DNA of 64,000 nt, taken from positions 6,878 through 70,877 of the forward strand of contig JAVKSL010000008.1 of NCBI GenBank assembly GCA_039583695.1, read 5' to 3'. Below are positions 1 through 10,703 of this stretch, piece after piece (the stretch's first letter is position 1; each line of letters begins with the position of its first letter). The notes under the pieces were generated by a model. That model did not search any database, was not told where the DNA came from, and was given only the letters and a program-made list of their open reading frames with translations. The DNA is from JAVKSL01 sp039583695 (GTDB lineage: Bacteria; Actinomycetota; Acidimicrobiia; Acidimicrobiales; JAJPHD01). A program made the translations under genes and the position numbers.

Positions 1-2
1 TC

Positions 3-995
3 ACGCCGTGGAACTTCCCCATCTCCATCCCTGCACGCAAGATCGCTCCGGCGTTGGCAGCGGGCTGCACCGTGGTGGCCCGGGCGTCCGAGCGCGCCCC
101 GCTGGCAGCGGTGGAGCTGGTTCGCGCCATCGTCGACGCCGGGGTGCCTGACGGGGTTGTCAACCTGGTGCACGGACCTGCCGCTGCCCAGAGCGAGGCC
201 CTGCTGGCACATCGGGCGGTGCGGGTGGTCAGCTTCACCGGCTCGACCGGAGTCGGCAAGCAGATAATGCGCATGGCGGCACACCGGGTGGTGCGCCCGG
301 TGCTCGAGCTCGGGGGCAACGCCGCCTTCGTTGTCTTCGCCGACGCCGGCCTCGACGCCGCGGTGGCTGGGCTGATGATCGCCAAGTTCCGTAACAACGG
401 CCAGTCCTGCATCGCGGCGAACCGGGTGCTGGTGCAGCGGACGGTGCTCGACGGATTTGTCGAGCGGTTGCGGGTCGCGGTCGAGGCCATGGTTGTGGGC
501 GATCCGCTCGGCTCCTCGGCGGTCGACCTCGGTCCGCTCATCTCTGCCGAGCGCGTCGCTCAGGTGGCGGCCCTGGTCGGCGAGGCCTGCGCCGGTGGCG
601 GCCGGATGCTGACTTCAGACGCCGAGCTTCCGGCGGCCGGGCATTGGCACCGGCCGTGCTTCGTGGTGGAACCACCGCTCACATCGGGCCTGGCTACCAC
701 CGAGGTGTTCGGTCCGGCCGCCGGCGTCTTTGCCTTCGACGAGGAGGACGAGGCGCTGCGCCGGGCCAACGACACCGAGATGGGCCTGGCCGCCTATGTG
801 TACACCAGCGACGTCGGGCGGGCTTGGCGCATGGTCGAGGGCCTGGAGGCCGGCATCGTCGCCTGCAACGATCCCCTTCCCACAGCGGCCCTCGCCACGC
901 TCGGCGGCATGAAGCAGAGCGGTATCGGCCGTGAGGGCGGCCGGCTCGGCCTCGAGGAGTTCGAGGAGTGGCACTACGTGTCGTTCGGCCCATGA
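3..995 (+). CDS. Aldehyde dehydrogenase, semialdehyde type (5' end missing)
   Basis: The gene is cut by the left edge of the window; the frame is open from base 3 and 330 residues are visible. It is an NAD(P)-dependent aldehyde dehydrogenase. Visible landmarks in order are the substrate-channel motif TPWNFPISIPARKIAP, the nucleotide-binding FTGSTGVGK, the general-base segment LELGGNAAFVVF, the catalytic cysteine in NNGQSCIAANR, EVFGPAAGVFAF, and the C-terminal GGMKQSGIGREGG. The spacing fits the succinate-semialdehyde / alpha-ketoglutaric-semialdehyde dehydrogenase branch. Only 7 bp separate its stop from the next start, a sugar-acid-dehydratase-like gene, so the two probably act in one sugar-acid or dicarboxylate-semialdehyde route. 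The substrate is an inference. Confidence 0.9.
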   Translation, partial: TPWNFPISIPARKIAPALAAGCTVVARASERAPLAAVELVRAIVDAGVPDGVVNLVHGPAAAQSEALLAHRAVRVVSFTGSTGVGKQIMRMAAHRVVRPVLELGGNAAFVVFADAGLDAAVAGLMIAKFRNNGQSCIAANRVLVQRTVLDGFVERLRVAVEAMVVGDPLGSSAVDLGPLISAERVAQVAALVGEACAGGGRMLTSDAELPAAGHWHRPCFVVEPPLTSGLATTEVFGPAAGVFAFDEEDEALRRANDTEMGLAAYVYTSDVGRAWRMVEGLEAGIVACNDPLPTAALATLGGMKQSGIGREGGRLGLEEFEEWHYVSFGP

Positions 996-1002
996 GTGGC
1001 CC

Positions 1003-2733
1003 ATGAGTGGCCCAGTTGTCCTGAGGAGCCAGTCCTGGTTCGGGCAGGCTGGCAGGGCCGGCTTCGTGCACCGCTCGCACTCCAAGTCCCAGGGCCTGCC
1101 CGACGACGTGTTCGACGGCCGGCCGGTGATCGGCATCGCCAACGCCTGGTCGGAGCTGGCTCCGTGCAACGTGCACCTGCGCCAAGTGGCCGATGCGGTC
1201 AAGCGTGGGGTGTGGGAGCGCGGGGGCCTCCCCCTCGAGTTCCCCACCATGTCCCTGGGCGAGACGCTGGTACGCCCCACGGCCATGTTGTACCGAAACC
1301 TGATGGCCATGGAGGTTGAGGAGGCGATCCGCTCCAACCCACTCGACGCAGTGGTGCTGCTGGCGGGGTGCGACAAGACCACGCCGGCTCAGGTGATGGG
1401 GGCGGTCAGCGCAGATCTGCCCACCATCGTGGTCACCGGAGGCCCGATGCTGAGCGGCCGCTACCGGGGTCGGGCAGTGGGATCGGGCACCGACGTATGG
1501 CGGATGTCCGAGGAGGCCCGCGCCGGGGAGATCACCGAGGTGGACCTACGCGCAGCGGAGGCCTGCGTGTCGCGCAGCAATGGTCATTGCACCACCATGG
1601 GAACCGCCTCCACCATGGCCTGTGTGACCGAGGCGCTGGGCTTGGCCCTGCCGGGCTCGGCCACGGTTGCTGCTGTCGACGCGCAGCGCTACAAGATCGC
1701 CCAGCTGGCCGGGCGGCGCATCGTCGACATGGTCCTCGAGAACCTGCGCCCGTCGGCCATCTTGAGCCGGCCCGCGTTCGAGAATGCGGTTCGGGTGAAC
1801 GCGGCGGTGGGGGGGTCGACCAACGCCATCATCCACCTGCTGGCCATCGCGGGGAGGGCCGAGGTGGCGCTGTGCCTCGAGGACTTCGATACCCTCGGGG
1901 CTAACGTGCCGGTGCTGGTCGACATCAAGCCGCACGGCCGCTTCCTGATGGACGAGCTCGACGCAGCCGGCGGCGTGCCCGCGGTCATGCACGAGCTGGG
2001 TGACCTAATCCACCTCGACCCGATCACCGTGACAGGCCGGACGGTGGGGGAGAACGTGGCAGGCGCTGTGTGCTGGGACCGCCAGGTGATCCGCACCCGG
2101 GCTGAGCCGCTCATGGCCCCAGGGAGTCACGCAGCGGTGCTGCACGGCAATCTCTGCCCCGACGGGGCCGTGGTGAAGCTGTCGGCCGCGTCCCCGTCGC
2201 TGCTGGTGCACAGGGGAGCTGCCCTTGTGTTCGACTCCTACGAGCACTACGTGACATCCGCCGAGGAGGAGATGCCTGAGGTCGACGCCGGCAGCGTCCT
2301 GATCCTGCGCAACGCCGGGCCAAAGGGTTACCCGGGCATGCCCGAGGTCGCCAATCTGGCGTTGCCACGGCAGCTGCTGCGCCAGGGGGTGCGCGACATG
2401 GTGCGGATCTCCGACGCCCGCATGAGCGGCACCGCATTCGGCACCGTGGTGCTCCACGTGGCGCCCGAAGCGGCCGCCGGAGGGCCCCTGGCCCTGGTGC
2501 GCACCGGCGACATGATCTCGCTCGACGCCCATCGCCGCAGCCTGGACATGGAGGTTGACGATGCAGAGCTCGAACGCCGGCGTGGCCGGCTGGCGCCACC
2601 GCCTGATCCGCCCGGCGTCGCGACGGGCTACGTCGAGCTGTACCGGCGCCATGTGATGCAGGCGGACCGGGGTGCCGACTTCGACTTCTTGGTGGGCCGC
2701 CGCGGCAGTCCCGTGCCGCGGGAGTCGTGCTGA
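1003..2733 (+). CDS. IlvD/Edd-family dehydratase (sugar-acid dehydratase-like)
   Basis: 576-residue dehydratase of the dihydroxy-acid / phosphogluconate dehydratase family, which removes water from a 2,3-dihydroxy acid using an Fe-S cluster. Three candidate cluster cysteines are visible: SELAPCNVHL (about residue 55), LAGCDKTTPA (about 124) and NGHCTTMGTASTMAC. The stretch with SLGETLVRPTAMLYRNL followed by GGPMLSGRYRG resembles L-arabinonate/D-xylonate dehydratases more than housekeeping IlvD. The ATG at 1003 is chosen because it lies just after the upstream stop and leads directly into the conserved N-terminus; an in-frame ATG exists at 931 but overlaps the aldehyde dehydrogenase. The dehydratase plus semialdehyde dehydrogenase pair fits a non-phosphorylative pentonate pathway, but branched-chain amino acid synthesis cannot be excluded. 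Confidence 0.87.
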   Translation: MSGPVVLRSQSWFGQAGRAGFVHRSHSKSQGLPDDVFDGRPVIGIANAWSELAPCNVHLRQVADAVKRGVWERGGLPLEFPTMSLGETLVRPTAMLYRNLMAMEVEEAIRSNPLDAVVLLAGCDKTTPAQVMGAVSADLPTIVVTGGPMLSGRYRGRAVGSGTDVWRMSEEARAGEITEVDLRAAEACVSRSNGHCTTMGTASTMACVTEALGLALPGSATVAAVDAQRYKIAQLAGRRIVDMVLENLRPSAILSRPAFENAVRVNAAVGGSTNAIIHLLAIAGRAEVALCLEDFDTLGANVPVLVDIKPHGRFLMDELDAAGGVPAVMHELGDLIHLDPITVTGRTVGENVAGAVCWDRQVIRTRAEPLMAPGSHAAVLHGNLCPDGAVVKLSAASPSLLVHRGAALVFDSYEHYVTSAEEEMPEVDAGSVLILRNAGPKGYPGMPEVANLALPRQLLRQGVRDMVRISDARMSGTAFGTVVLHVAPEAAAGGPLALVRTGDMISLDAHRRSLDMEVDDAELERRRGRLAPPPDPPGVATGYVELYRRHVMQADRGADFDFLVGRRGSPVPRESC

Positions 2734-2813
2734 TCGGCTCAGGCAAGGCCGCCGTTCCGGAGATCCTGCTTGGGTGAGCCCGCGAGCGAGGTTCGATGAG
2801 CGAGAATCCTTAG

Positions 2814-3191
2814 ATGCCCAGTCGTGTTGCCGCCCTCGACCATGTGCAGCTGGCTATGCCAGTAGGTCGGGAAGCCGAAGCCGAGAGCTTTTACTGCGGT
2901 GTGCTCGGCTTGTCTGTCCTGCCCAAGCCGGAGCCGCTCGCCTCTCGAGGCGGTCGATGGTTCAGCTCCGGTGATGTACAGATTCACCTCGGCGTCGAGC
3001 AGGACTTTCGGCCAGCTCGCAAGGCACACCCGGCCCTGCGGGTCGATGACTTCGATGATCTCGTCACGACCCTCGAGGCGGCGGGGATGACCTGGCGATG
3101 GGATCACGACCTGCCCGGGATTCGACGGCTCTACGTCGACGACCCCTTCGGAAACCGTATCGAGCTGATAGACAACGCTCGCCAGGAGTGA
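2814..3191 (+). CDS. VOC-superfamily (glyoxalase/bleomycin-resistance fold) protein
   Basis: 125-residue single-domain protein of the vicinal oxygen chelate fold. It opens with ALDHVQLAMPVG, continues with FYCGVLGLSVLPKPEP, and ends with the typical DPFGNRIELID strand that carries the last metal-ligand glutamate. Likely ligands are the N-terminal His of LDHVQL, a His in VQIHLGV, and the Glu of RIELI. The family includes glyoxalase I, fosfomycin/bleomycin resistance proteins and extradiol dioxygenases; nothing here narrows the substrate. It stands alone, 80 bp after the dehydratase. Confidence 0.85.
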   Translation: MPSRVAALDHVQLAMPVGREAEAESFYCGVLGLSVLPKPEPLASRGGRWFSSGDVQIHLGVEQDFRPARKAHPALRVDDFDDLVTTLEAAGMTWRWDHDLPGIRRLYVDDPFGNRIELIDNARQE

Positions 3192-3516
3192 CTGGTCCTT
3201 GCAGTCCCGGCAGTCGCGCTGCGGTCGAGAATCCCTGTGTGAGCTCGCCCACGGTCGGTCCTCGTGGCTGGTCCCAGCTCGATCGCAAGTGGCAGACCGA
3301 GCTGGCCGTAGGGGACCACTCCCAAGCCGGAGGCTTCCAGCAGGGCTCCGCTCAGTGCCATCGAGGGTCTGGGTTTGACCAACCCGGGAATCTGGCACGT
3401 GCGGTCACCGTGCGAGCCCATGTAGGGGAGGAATCGAGCCCAGTGCCTGGCAAGACCCGTGCCCGGTTGCGACCAGCGCTTGGCGGTGGGCGACGCCTAC
3501 CGACGACCCCCAAGCG
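3192..3516. other. Gene-free intergenic stretch (325 bp)
   Basis: The space between the two convergent small genes holds no open frame with recognisable protein character on either strand. I see no tRNA, no clear terminator hairpin and no repeat. Confidence 0.5.
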
Positions 3517-3858
3517 TCAGCTACCTGCTCCGTCGGGCGGCACCGACATCTCTGCGAGCTCGGACCACTCGGTGCCAGGGACCTCCACGTTGATGATCTC
3601 TGGCGTACGGCTCAGCAGTCCGGGCAGGGCTTCGCAGGCCGTCTTGAAGTGTGCAGAGCTGACATGGGCCTTGCCGGCGTCGGCGTCGGCAAACGCCTCG
3701 ACCAGGACGAACTGATCCGGGTTCTCCGCGCTGCGCGACCACTCGAACCACAGGTTGCCCGCCTCTTGGCGCGTGGCCCGGGTGAAGTCGTCCACCTGAG
3801 CCAGCCAGTTGGCGGCGTGCTCGGGACGCACAGCGAACTTGGCGACGATGAAAATCAC
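3517..3858 (-). CDS. Antibiotic biosynthesis monooxygenase (ABM/YgiN-like) domain protein
   Basis: 113-residue dimeric alpha+beta-barrel type protein. It begins MIFIVAKFAVRPEHAANWLA and contains the family signature of an aromatic/acidic stretch GNLWFEWSRSAENPDQFVLVE followed by SSAHFKTACEALPGLL; the first motif continues a typical WF-EW-S pattern. The family covers YgiN-type quinol monooxygenases, heme-degrading enzymes and polyketide oxygenases. No HmoA/IsdG heme-binding Asn-Trp-His set is obvious, so a small quinone/aldehyde-stress oxygenase is the more likely role. It is transcribed away from the deformylase gene, with a 109-bp shared upstream region. Confidence 0.82.
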   Translation of the reverse strand: MIFIVAKFAVRPEHAANWLAQVDDFTRATRQEAGNLWFEWSRSAENPDQFVLVEAFADADAGKAHVSSAHFKTACEALPGLLSRTPEIINVEVPGTEWSELAEMSVPPDGAGS

Positions 3859-3967
3859 GAGCGACCTCCTACGGTAGGGTTAAATCGGTCAGGACCTACC
3901 CAGCTTTGTCGGAGTCGGCCAGGCTCTCAAGGGCAACGCGGATCTGGGTGCCTGCTTGTAATCTGGC

Positions 3968-4525
3968 GTGGTGACGGTTCGTTCGATCCGGGTCGTGGGG
4001 GACCCCGTGCTGCGCACTCCGGCAACTCCCGTGACCGACTTCGACAAGCCCCTGGCCCGCTTGGTGGGAGACCTCACAGAGACCCTTCACGACGCCAGCG
4101 GGGCCGGGTTGGCCGCGCCCCAGATCGGCGTGGGGCTGCGGGTCTTCGTCTATGCCCTCGCCGATCCGGACGACCCCGAGGGCTTTCGCTACGGGCACCT
4201 GATCAATCCGGTGCTCGAGGCCAGCGAGGACCTTCTCGAAGACGAGGAGGGCTGCCTGTCCATCCCGGGGCTGTTCTACAACCTGGCCCGTCCCCGCCAG
4301 ATCGTGGCCCGCGGCTTCGACCTCCACGGCGAACCCCTCGAGGTCGCGGGAACCGAACGTCTGGCCCGGTGCCTGGCGCACGAGACGGACCATCTGGATG
4401 GGGTCCTGTTCATCGACCGCCTCGAGGGCCTTGCTCGCCAGAGGGCGTTGCGAGCCGTGAGGGAGATGCTCGAGTCGGGACTGGATGTCAAGGTGAAGGC
4501 CTCACCGCACGCACCCTTGGCATGA
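3968..4525 (+). CDS. def: Peptide deformylase
   Basis: 185 residues. It removes the formyl group from the N-terminal methionine of new proteins. All three metal-site motifs are intact: GAGLAAPQIG (motif 1), EEGCLSIPG with the metal-binding Cys (motif 2), and HETDHLDGVLF with the HExxH-like pair (motif 3). The sequence starts VTVRSIRVVGDPVLRTPATP, typical of family N-termini. Tandem GTG codons at 3968 and 3971 are both possible starts. It is followed after 53 bp by the ECF sigma gene on the same strand. Confidence 0.95.
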   Translation: MVTVRSIRVVGDPVLRTPATPVTDFDKPLARLVGDLTETLHDASGAGLAAPQIGVGLRVFVYALADPDDPEGFRYGHLINPVLEASEDLLEDEEGCLSIPGLFYNLARPRQIVARGFDLHGEPLEVAGTERLARCLAHETDHLDGVLFIDRLEGLARQRALRAVREMLESGLDVKVKASPHAPLA

Positions 4526-4578
4526 GCGCCCGCACCTCTGGGAGCCCGACGCCTGATCGCTCCGGGTAGCCTTGCCTG

Positions 4579-5151
4579 ATGGCCAACCGGGCAGATTTTG
4601 CCGAGCTGGCGATGGAGTTCCTGCCGGCCCTGTACAGCGCGGCGATGCGAATGACTCGTAACCCTGCCGACGCGGAGGACTTGGTCCAAGAGACCTATCT
4701 GAAGGCGTACAGGGCATTCGGTACCTTCCAGGAGGGCACCAACCTCAAAGCGTGGCTCTACCGGATACTCACCAACACCTACATCAACGCGTACCGGGCC
4801 CGCCAGCGCCACCCCGAGGTGACTGACGTCGAAGATGTCGAGGAGCTGTACATGTACCGTCGGCTGGGAGGTCTCGAGGCCGCCGCGGCCGGTCGCAGCG
4901 CCGAGGACGAGGTGCTGGAGCGACTCACCGACGACACTGTGAAGGCCGCGGTGGAGTCGCTGCCCGAGCAGTTCCGCATTGCCGTGCTGCTCGCCGATGT
5001 CGAGGGATTCTCGTACAAGGAGATTGCCGAGATCACCGATGTACCGATCGGCACGGTCATGAGCCGGCTGCATCGGGGAAGAAGGGCGCTGCAAAAGGCG
5101 TTGTTGGAGTATGGCCAAGAGCGTGGTCTGGTAGGGGCCGGCGGCCGATGA
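4579..5151 (+). CDS. sigR: ECF RNA polymerase sigma factor, SigR/SigH-type
   Basis: 190-residue group 4 sigma factor. Region 2 is clear (MRMTRNPADAEDLVQETYLKAY, then FGTFQEGTNLKAWLYRIL with the conserved G-T-N-L-K-A-W-L signature of SigR/SigH). Region 4 ends in FSYKEIAEITDVPIGTVMSR, the helix-turn-helix that reads the -35 element. Its stop overlaps the start of a zinc anti-sigma gene (ATGA), which is the classical thiol-oxidative-stress SigR-RsrA arrangement of actinomycetes. The presence of ino1 (mycothiol precursor) in this window is consistent with such a thiol system. The symbol rests on sequence and context, not on a test of function. Confidence 0.9.
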   Translation: MANRADFAELAMEFLPALYSAAMRMTRNPADAEDLVQETYLKAYRAFGTFQEGTNLKAWLYRILTNTYINAYRARQRHPEVTDVEDVEELYMYRRLGGLEAAAAGRSAEDEVLERLTDDTVKAAVESLPEQFRIAVLLADVEGFSYKEIAEITDVPIGTVMSRLHRGRRALQKALLEYGQERGLVGAGGR

Positions 5152-5474
5152 GCAGCTACGAGGGGGACCCAATGGCTAACGACGAAGCAGTGTTGGATGA
5201 GATGCCGGCGGGGGAGGACGACTGTGGCGAGGTCGTGCGTCGCCTATATCACTTCCTCGATGGCGAGCTCACCGACGAGCGCCGATCCATGATCCGTCGT
5301 CACCTGGATGACTGCGGCTCGTGCCTGGAGGCGTTCGACTTCGAGGCCGAGCTGCGCCAGATCGTGGCATCACGTTGCCGGGACCGGGTTCCGGATCGTC
5401 TCAGGGAGCGAGTCGCTGCGGCCATCCGGGCCGAGCAGGCTCCGTCAGGGACCGAGATGGTCGAGTCGCAATGA
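5148..5474 (+). CDS. rsrA: Zinc-containing anti-sigma factor, RsrA-like
   Basis: 108 residues. It carries the ZAS motif His-x3-Cys-x2-Cys (RRHLDDCGSCLEAF, residues about 49-60), preceded by a conserved CGEVVRRLYHFLDGELTDER with an upstream cysteine. In RsrA these residues bind zinc and release the sigma factor when oxidised to disulfides. ATG at 5148 overlaps the sigma stop by 4 bp; an internal ATG (MANDEAV, 5172) with a better-spaced purine-rich stretch could also start it. Its stop TGA overlaps the first ATG of a 14-bp tandem repeat. Confidence 0.88.
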   Translation: MSSYEGDPMANDEAVLDEMPAGEDDCGEVVRRLYHFLDGELTDERRSMIRRHLDDCGSCLEAFDFEAELRQIVASRCRDRVPDRLRERVAAAIRAEQAPSGTEMVESQ

Positions 5475-5540
5475 ACGGCCCAGCATGAACGGCCCAGCAA
5501 GAACGGCCCAGCAAGAACGGCCCAGCATGAACGGCCCAGC
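5471..5540 (+). repeat. Five 14-bp tandem repeats carrying ATGA overlaps
   Basis: Five head-to-tail copies of a 14-mer (ATGAACGGCCCAGC or AAGAACGGCCCAGC) fill the gap between the anti-sigma stop and the metalloprotease start, and the metalloprotease itself begins with the same ATGAACGG. Because 14 is not a multiple of 3, each copy shifts the frame. ATG 5471 gives a 5-codon ORF whose TGA overlaps ATG 5485; ATG 5485 gives a 19-codon ORF whose TGA overlaps ATG 5541. Confidence 0.9.
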
Positions 5541-6605
5541 ATGAACGGAGCGGTGTCCTGGGGGGTTGCCGAGAGAGTGGCGATCCGGGTTGCCGGTGGC
5601 CAGGGATCGGATGGCTCGTTTCGGTATGGCTCCCTCGAGCGGGATTTCGACGAGCTGACCGCGAAGGCCGAGGAGCTGGTCGAGCGCGAGACTGGGCTTC
5701 GCTCGATGACTGGTGTGGCGAGGGCGCGGGTGACCGATCGAGCCGGTTGGGTCCAGGCCAACCTGGCGAGCTTCCAGCGCCTCTTGCACCCGGTCATCAC
5801 CAAGCTCGGTCCCAAGATTGGGACAGGCCCCTTTGCCCCGGCCAGCCGGGCGGTCACGGGGGCCCAGGTCGGGTCCCTGCTGGGCTGGATGTCGCGACGC
5901 GTGCTTGGCCAGTACGACTTGTTGCTGGTGGAGGACGACCGGCCGGAGGAACAGGACATCGTCTACTACGTCGGGCCGAACATCGTGGAGCTGGAGCGGC
6001 GATTCGCCTTTCCTCCCCGGGAGTTTCGCCTGTGGCTGGCCCTTCACGAGGTCACTCACCGGGTCCAGTTCACCGGCATTCCCTGGATGCGGGGCCACTT
6101 CTTGTCCCTTGTGGCCGAGGGTCTGGACTCGTTGGACACAGATCCTCGCCAGCTGCTGGAAGCCTTCAAGCGGGCGGCCAACGAGGTCTCCGCGGGCCGG
6201 AACCCTCTGAGCGACGGCATCGTCAGCCTCCTGGCCAGCCCGAATCAGGCCGAGATCCTGGGCCGCATCCAGGGCCTGATGAGCTTGTTGGAAGGCCACG
6301 GCGACGTGACCATGGACCGCGCGGCGGCGGCGGAGGTCCCCAACGCACAGCGCTTCAGCCGGATCCTTCGGGAGCGCCGCACGACGGCCAGCGGGCCAGC
6401 CCGGGTCCTCCAGCAGGCGATCGGTATCGAGGCGAAGCTACGACAGTACGAGCAGGGTGAAAGGTTCATTGCCGCGGTGGAGGCAGTGGGTGGACGCGCG
6501 CTGGTCAACCGGGCATGGGAGGGCCCGGCCCTGCTTCCCACCCTGGCCGAGGTACAAGAGCCGCAGCGCTGGCTCAGCCGGGTCGGTGTCCCACCCGCAG
6601 CCTGA
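5541..6605 (+). CDS. DUF2342 zinc-dependent metalloprotease-like protein
   Basis: 354 residues. This actinobacterial family is often labelled 'coenzyme F420 biosynthesis-associated' or 'zinc-dependent metalloprotease'. The HExxH zinc-binding helix is visible as LALHEVTHRVQFTGIPWMRGH (about residues 170-190, given here without extension), followed by a long helical C-terminus with GLMSLLEGHGDVTMDRAAAAEVP, where the glutamate of LEGH is the probable third ligand. No signal peptide is seen, so it is likely cytoplasmic. The order DUF2342 - tilS - hpt - ftsH - folE is common in actinomycetes. Its start ATG is the last unit of the 14-bp repeat. Substrate unknown. Confidence 0.85.
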   Translation: MNGAVSWGVAERVAIRVAGGQGSDGSFRYGSLERDFDELTAKAEELVERETGLRSMTGVARARVTDRAGWVQANLASFQRLLHPVITKLGPKIGTGPFAPASRAVTGAQVGSLLGWMSRRVLGQYDLLLVEDDRPEEQDIVYYVGPNIVELERRFAFPPREFRLWLALHEVTHRVQFTGIPWMRGHFLSLVAEGLDSLDTDPRQLLEAFKRAANEVSAGRNPLSDGIVSLLASPNQAEILGRIQGLMSLLEGHGDVTMDRAAAAEVPNAQRFSRILRERRTTASGPARVLQQAIGIEAKLRQYEQGERFIAAVEAVGGRALVNRAWEGPALLPTLAEVQEPQRWLSRVGVPPAA

Positions 6606-8102
6606 GGCCGCAGGCATCGACTCAGGCGGCGCGGCCCGCCTGCTCGGTCGCTGCACCTTCCCGCCAGCCGGTGAGGAGCTTTTTTGTGCGGTGTCCGGCG
6701 GAGCCGACTCGCTGGCCCTTCTGGTGCTTGCATGTGCGGCGGGGTGCAGGGTGACCGCGATCCATGTCGATCATGGGCTCCGGCCTGGCTCGGGGGCAGA
6801 AGCCGACGTCGTGGACGCGGCGGCCCGGCGCCTCGGAGCTCAATTTCGAAAAGAGCAGGTGTGGATCGAGCCGGGAGGCAACGTCGAGGCTAGGGCGCGC
6901 CAGGCCCGGCTCGGGGTCCTGCCGCCGGGGACGGCCACGGGGCACACAGTCGATGACCAGGCAGAGACCGTCCTGCTCAACTTGTGCAGGGGGGCCGGCC
7001 TCGACGGCCTGGCTGGGATGCGGGCCGGGCGGACCCACCCGATTCTGGCCCTGCGCCGGGCCGAGACGGTGGCACTGTGCGCCGAGGTGCGCTTGGTGCC
7101 TGTGGCCGATCCGTCGAACACTGACCTGCGCCTGCGTCGCAACCGGATTCGCCACGAGGTGCTCCCCTTGCTGTGCGCGGTCGCCGAGAGGGATGTCGCG
7201 CCAGTGCTTGCCCGCCAGGCTGGGTTGCTGGCCGCTGACGCCGAGTTGCTGGCCGAGCTGGCCAGTGACATCGAGGCAGCTGACGCAACAGCTCTGCGGT
7301 TGGTTCCCGCTCCGATCGCCCGGCGTGTCTTACGGGCCTGGCTCCGAGATGAGCAGGGTCATCCGCCAGACGCGGCCGCGATCGAGCGGGTGATGGACGT
7401 GGCGCGCGGGGATGCTGGTGGCACAGACGTCGGTGGGGGCGTGCGGGTACGACGCTCCCGGGGACGCCTTGTCGTGGGCAGGTCGCTCACGGGCGCGGGG
7501 GGTGCTGCGAGTAGGGTCGCCGCAGTGAGCGCAGGAGTGTCAGCCGATCGAGCACCAACCAGGGCCGCGCACTGTGACGACGCGGCGCTGGGGCCGGTGG
7601 TGGTGGGCGAAGCCGAGCTTGCGGCCCGGGTGGCCGAGCTCGGGGCGCAGATTACACGGGACTATGTCGGGCGCCCACCACTGTTGATCGGGGTGCTCAA
7701 GGGAGCGTTCTTGTTCATGAGCGACCTGGCCCGGGCAATCGCGTTGCCCGTCGAGTGCGACTTCATGGCGGTGGCCTCCTACGGAACCTCCACCAGGACC
7801 AGTGGCGTGGTGAGGATCGTGAAGGACCTCGATCTGGATCTGTCCGGCCGGCACGTGCTGGTGGTGGAAGATATAGTGGACAGCGGCCTGACACTTTCGT
7901 ATTTGCGGCGCAACCTGGCGGCGAGAGGGCCGGCCAGCCTGGAGGTGTGCGCCCTGCTGGTCAAGGCAGGCCTCCAGCGGGCACCCCTCGACCTTCGCTA
8001 TGTCGGCTTCGAGATTCCCCCCGACTTCGTGGTCGGTTACGGATTGGACATGAACGAGCACTACCGCAACCTGCCCTACGTGTGCCGCTATATCGAGGTG
8101 CC

Positions 8103-8106
<4 letters not shown>
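6586..8106 (+). CDS. tilS-hpt: TilS-Hpt fusion: tRNA(Ile)-lysidine synthase + hypoxanthine phosphoribosyltransferase
   Basis: One uninterrupted frame of 506 codons encodes two enzymes. Residues about 1-310 are TilS: PP-loop SGGADSLALL, then HVDHGLRPGS, and ATGHTVDDQAETVLLNLCRG; TilS adds lysine to C34 of the AUA-reading tRNA. Residues about 330-506 are Hpt: LLIGVLKGAFLFMSDLARAI, VASYGTSTRTSG, the PRPP loop VLVVEDIVDSGLTL, and the C-terminal VVGYGLDMNEHYRNLPYV. The GTG at 6586 is preferred because it follows the start of the upstream overlap by 20 bp and just precedes the PP-loop domain. A GTG at 7525 could allow internal initiation of Hpt alone. Similar fusions are annotated in Listeria and some actinobacteria. 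The stop overlaps the GTG of ftsH. Confidence 0.9.
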
Positions 8107-10111
<2,005 letters not shown>

Positions 10112-10115
<4 letters not shown>

Positions 10116-10696
10116 GCGCACCAGGAGGTGTCGACTTGGAGAGGGCGCAGGCGGCGGTCCGCGAGTTCCTGGCCGCGATTGGTGAGGATCCCGATCGCGA
10201 GGGCCTGGTAGAGACGCCCCGTCGGGTGGCCGCAATGTACGCCGAGCTGCTGGCCGGTCACTACGAGGACCCGGCCAGGCATCTGAAGTCCACCTTTGCC
10301 GCGGACCACGACGAGATGGTCATGGTGCGCGATATCGCCTTTACGTCGCTGTGCGAGCACCACATGGCGCCTTTTGTTGGCAAGGCTCACGTTGCCTACA
10401 TTCCCAGCGAGGACGGCAGGATCACCGGACTTTCCAAGCTTGCCCGGCTGGTGGAGGGCTATGCGCGCCGGCTACAGGTGCAGGAGCGACTGACCAGTCA
10501 AGTTGCCGATGCCATGGAGCAGGCCCTTTGCTCCCGTGGGGTGCTGGTGGTCGTCGAGGCCGAGCACATGTGCATGTCCATGCGGGGGGTGAACAAGCCC
10601 GGAGCGGCAACCGTGACCTCGGCGGTGAGAGGCATATTCCGAGAGGACGCTGCCACCAGGGCCGAGGCCATGGCCTTTATTCAGGCTCACCGGTAG
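10112..10696 (+). CDS. folE: GTP cyclohydrolase I
   Basis: 194 residues. First step of tetrahydrofolate synthesis: GTP to 7,8-dihydroneopterin triphosphate. Family motifs present: GLVETPRRVA, the zinc ligands Cys and His in SLCEHHMAPFVGKAHVAY, GLSKLARLVEGYARRLQVQE, LTSQVADAM, and the third zinc ligand in EAEHMCMSMRG. GTG at 10112 overlaps the ftsH stop; the codon is weak but matches the conserved length. It is directly followed by folP after 7 bp. Confidence 0.96.
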
Positions 10697-10703
10697 CTCA
10701 GCC

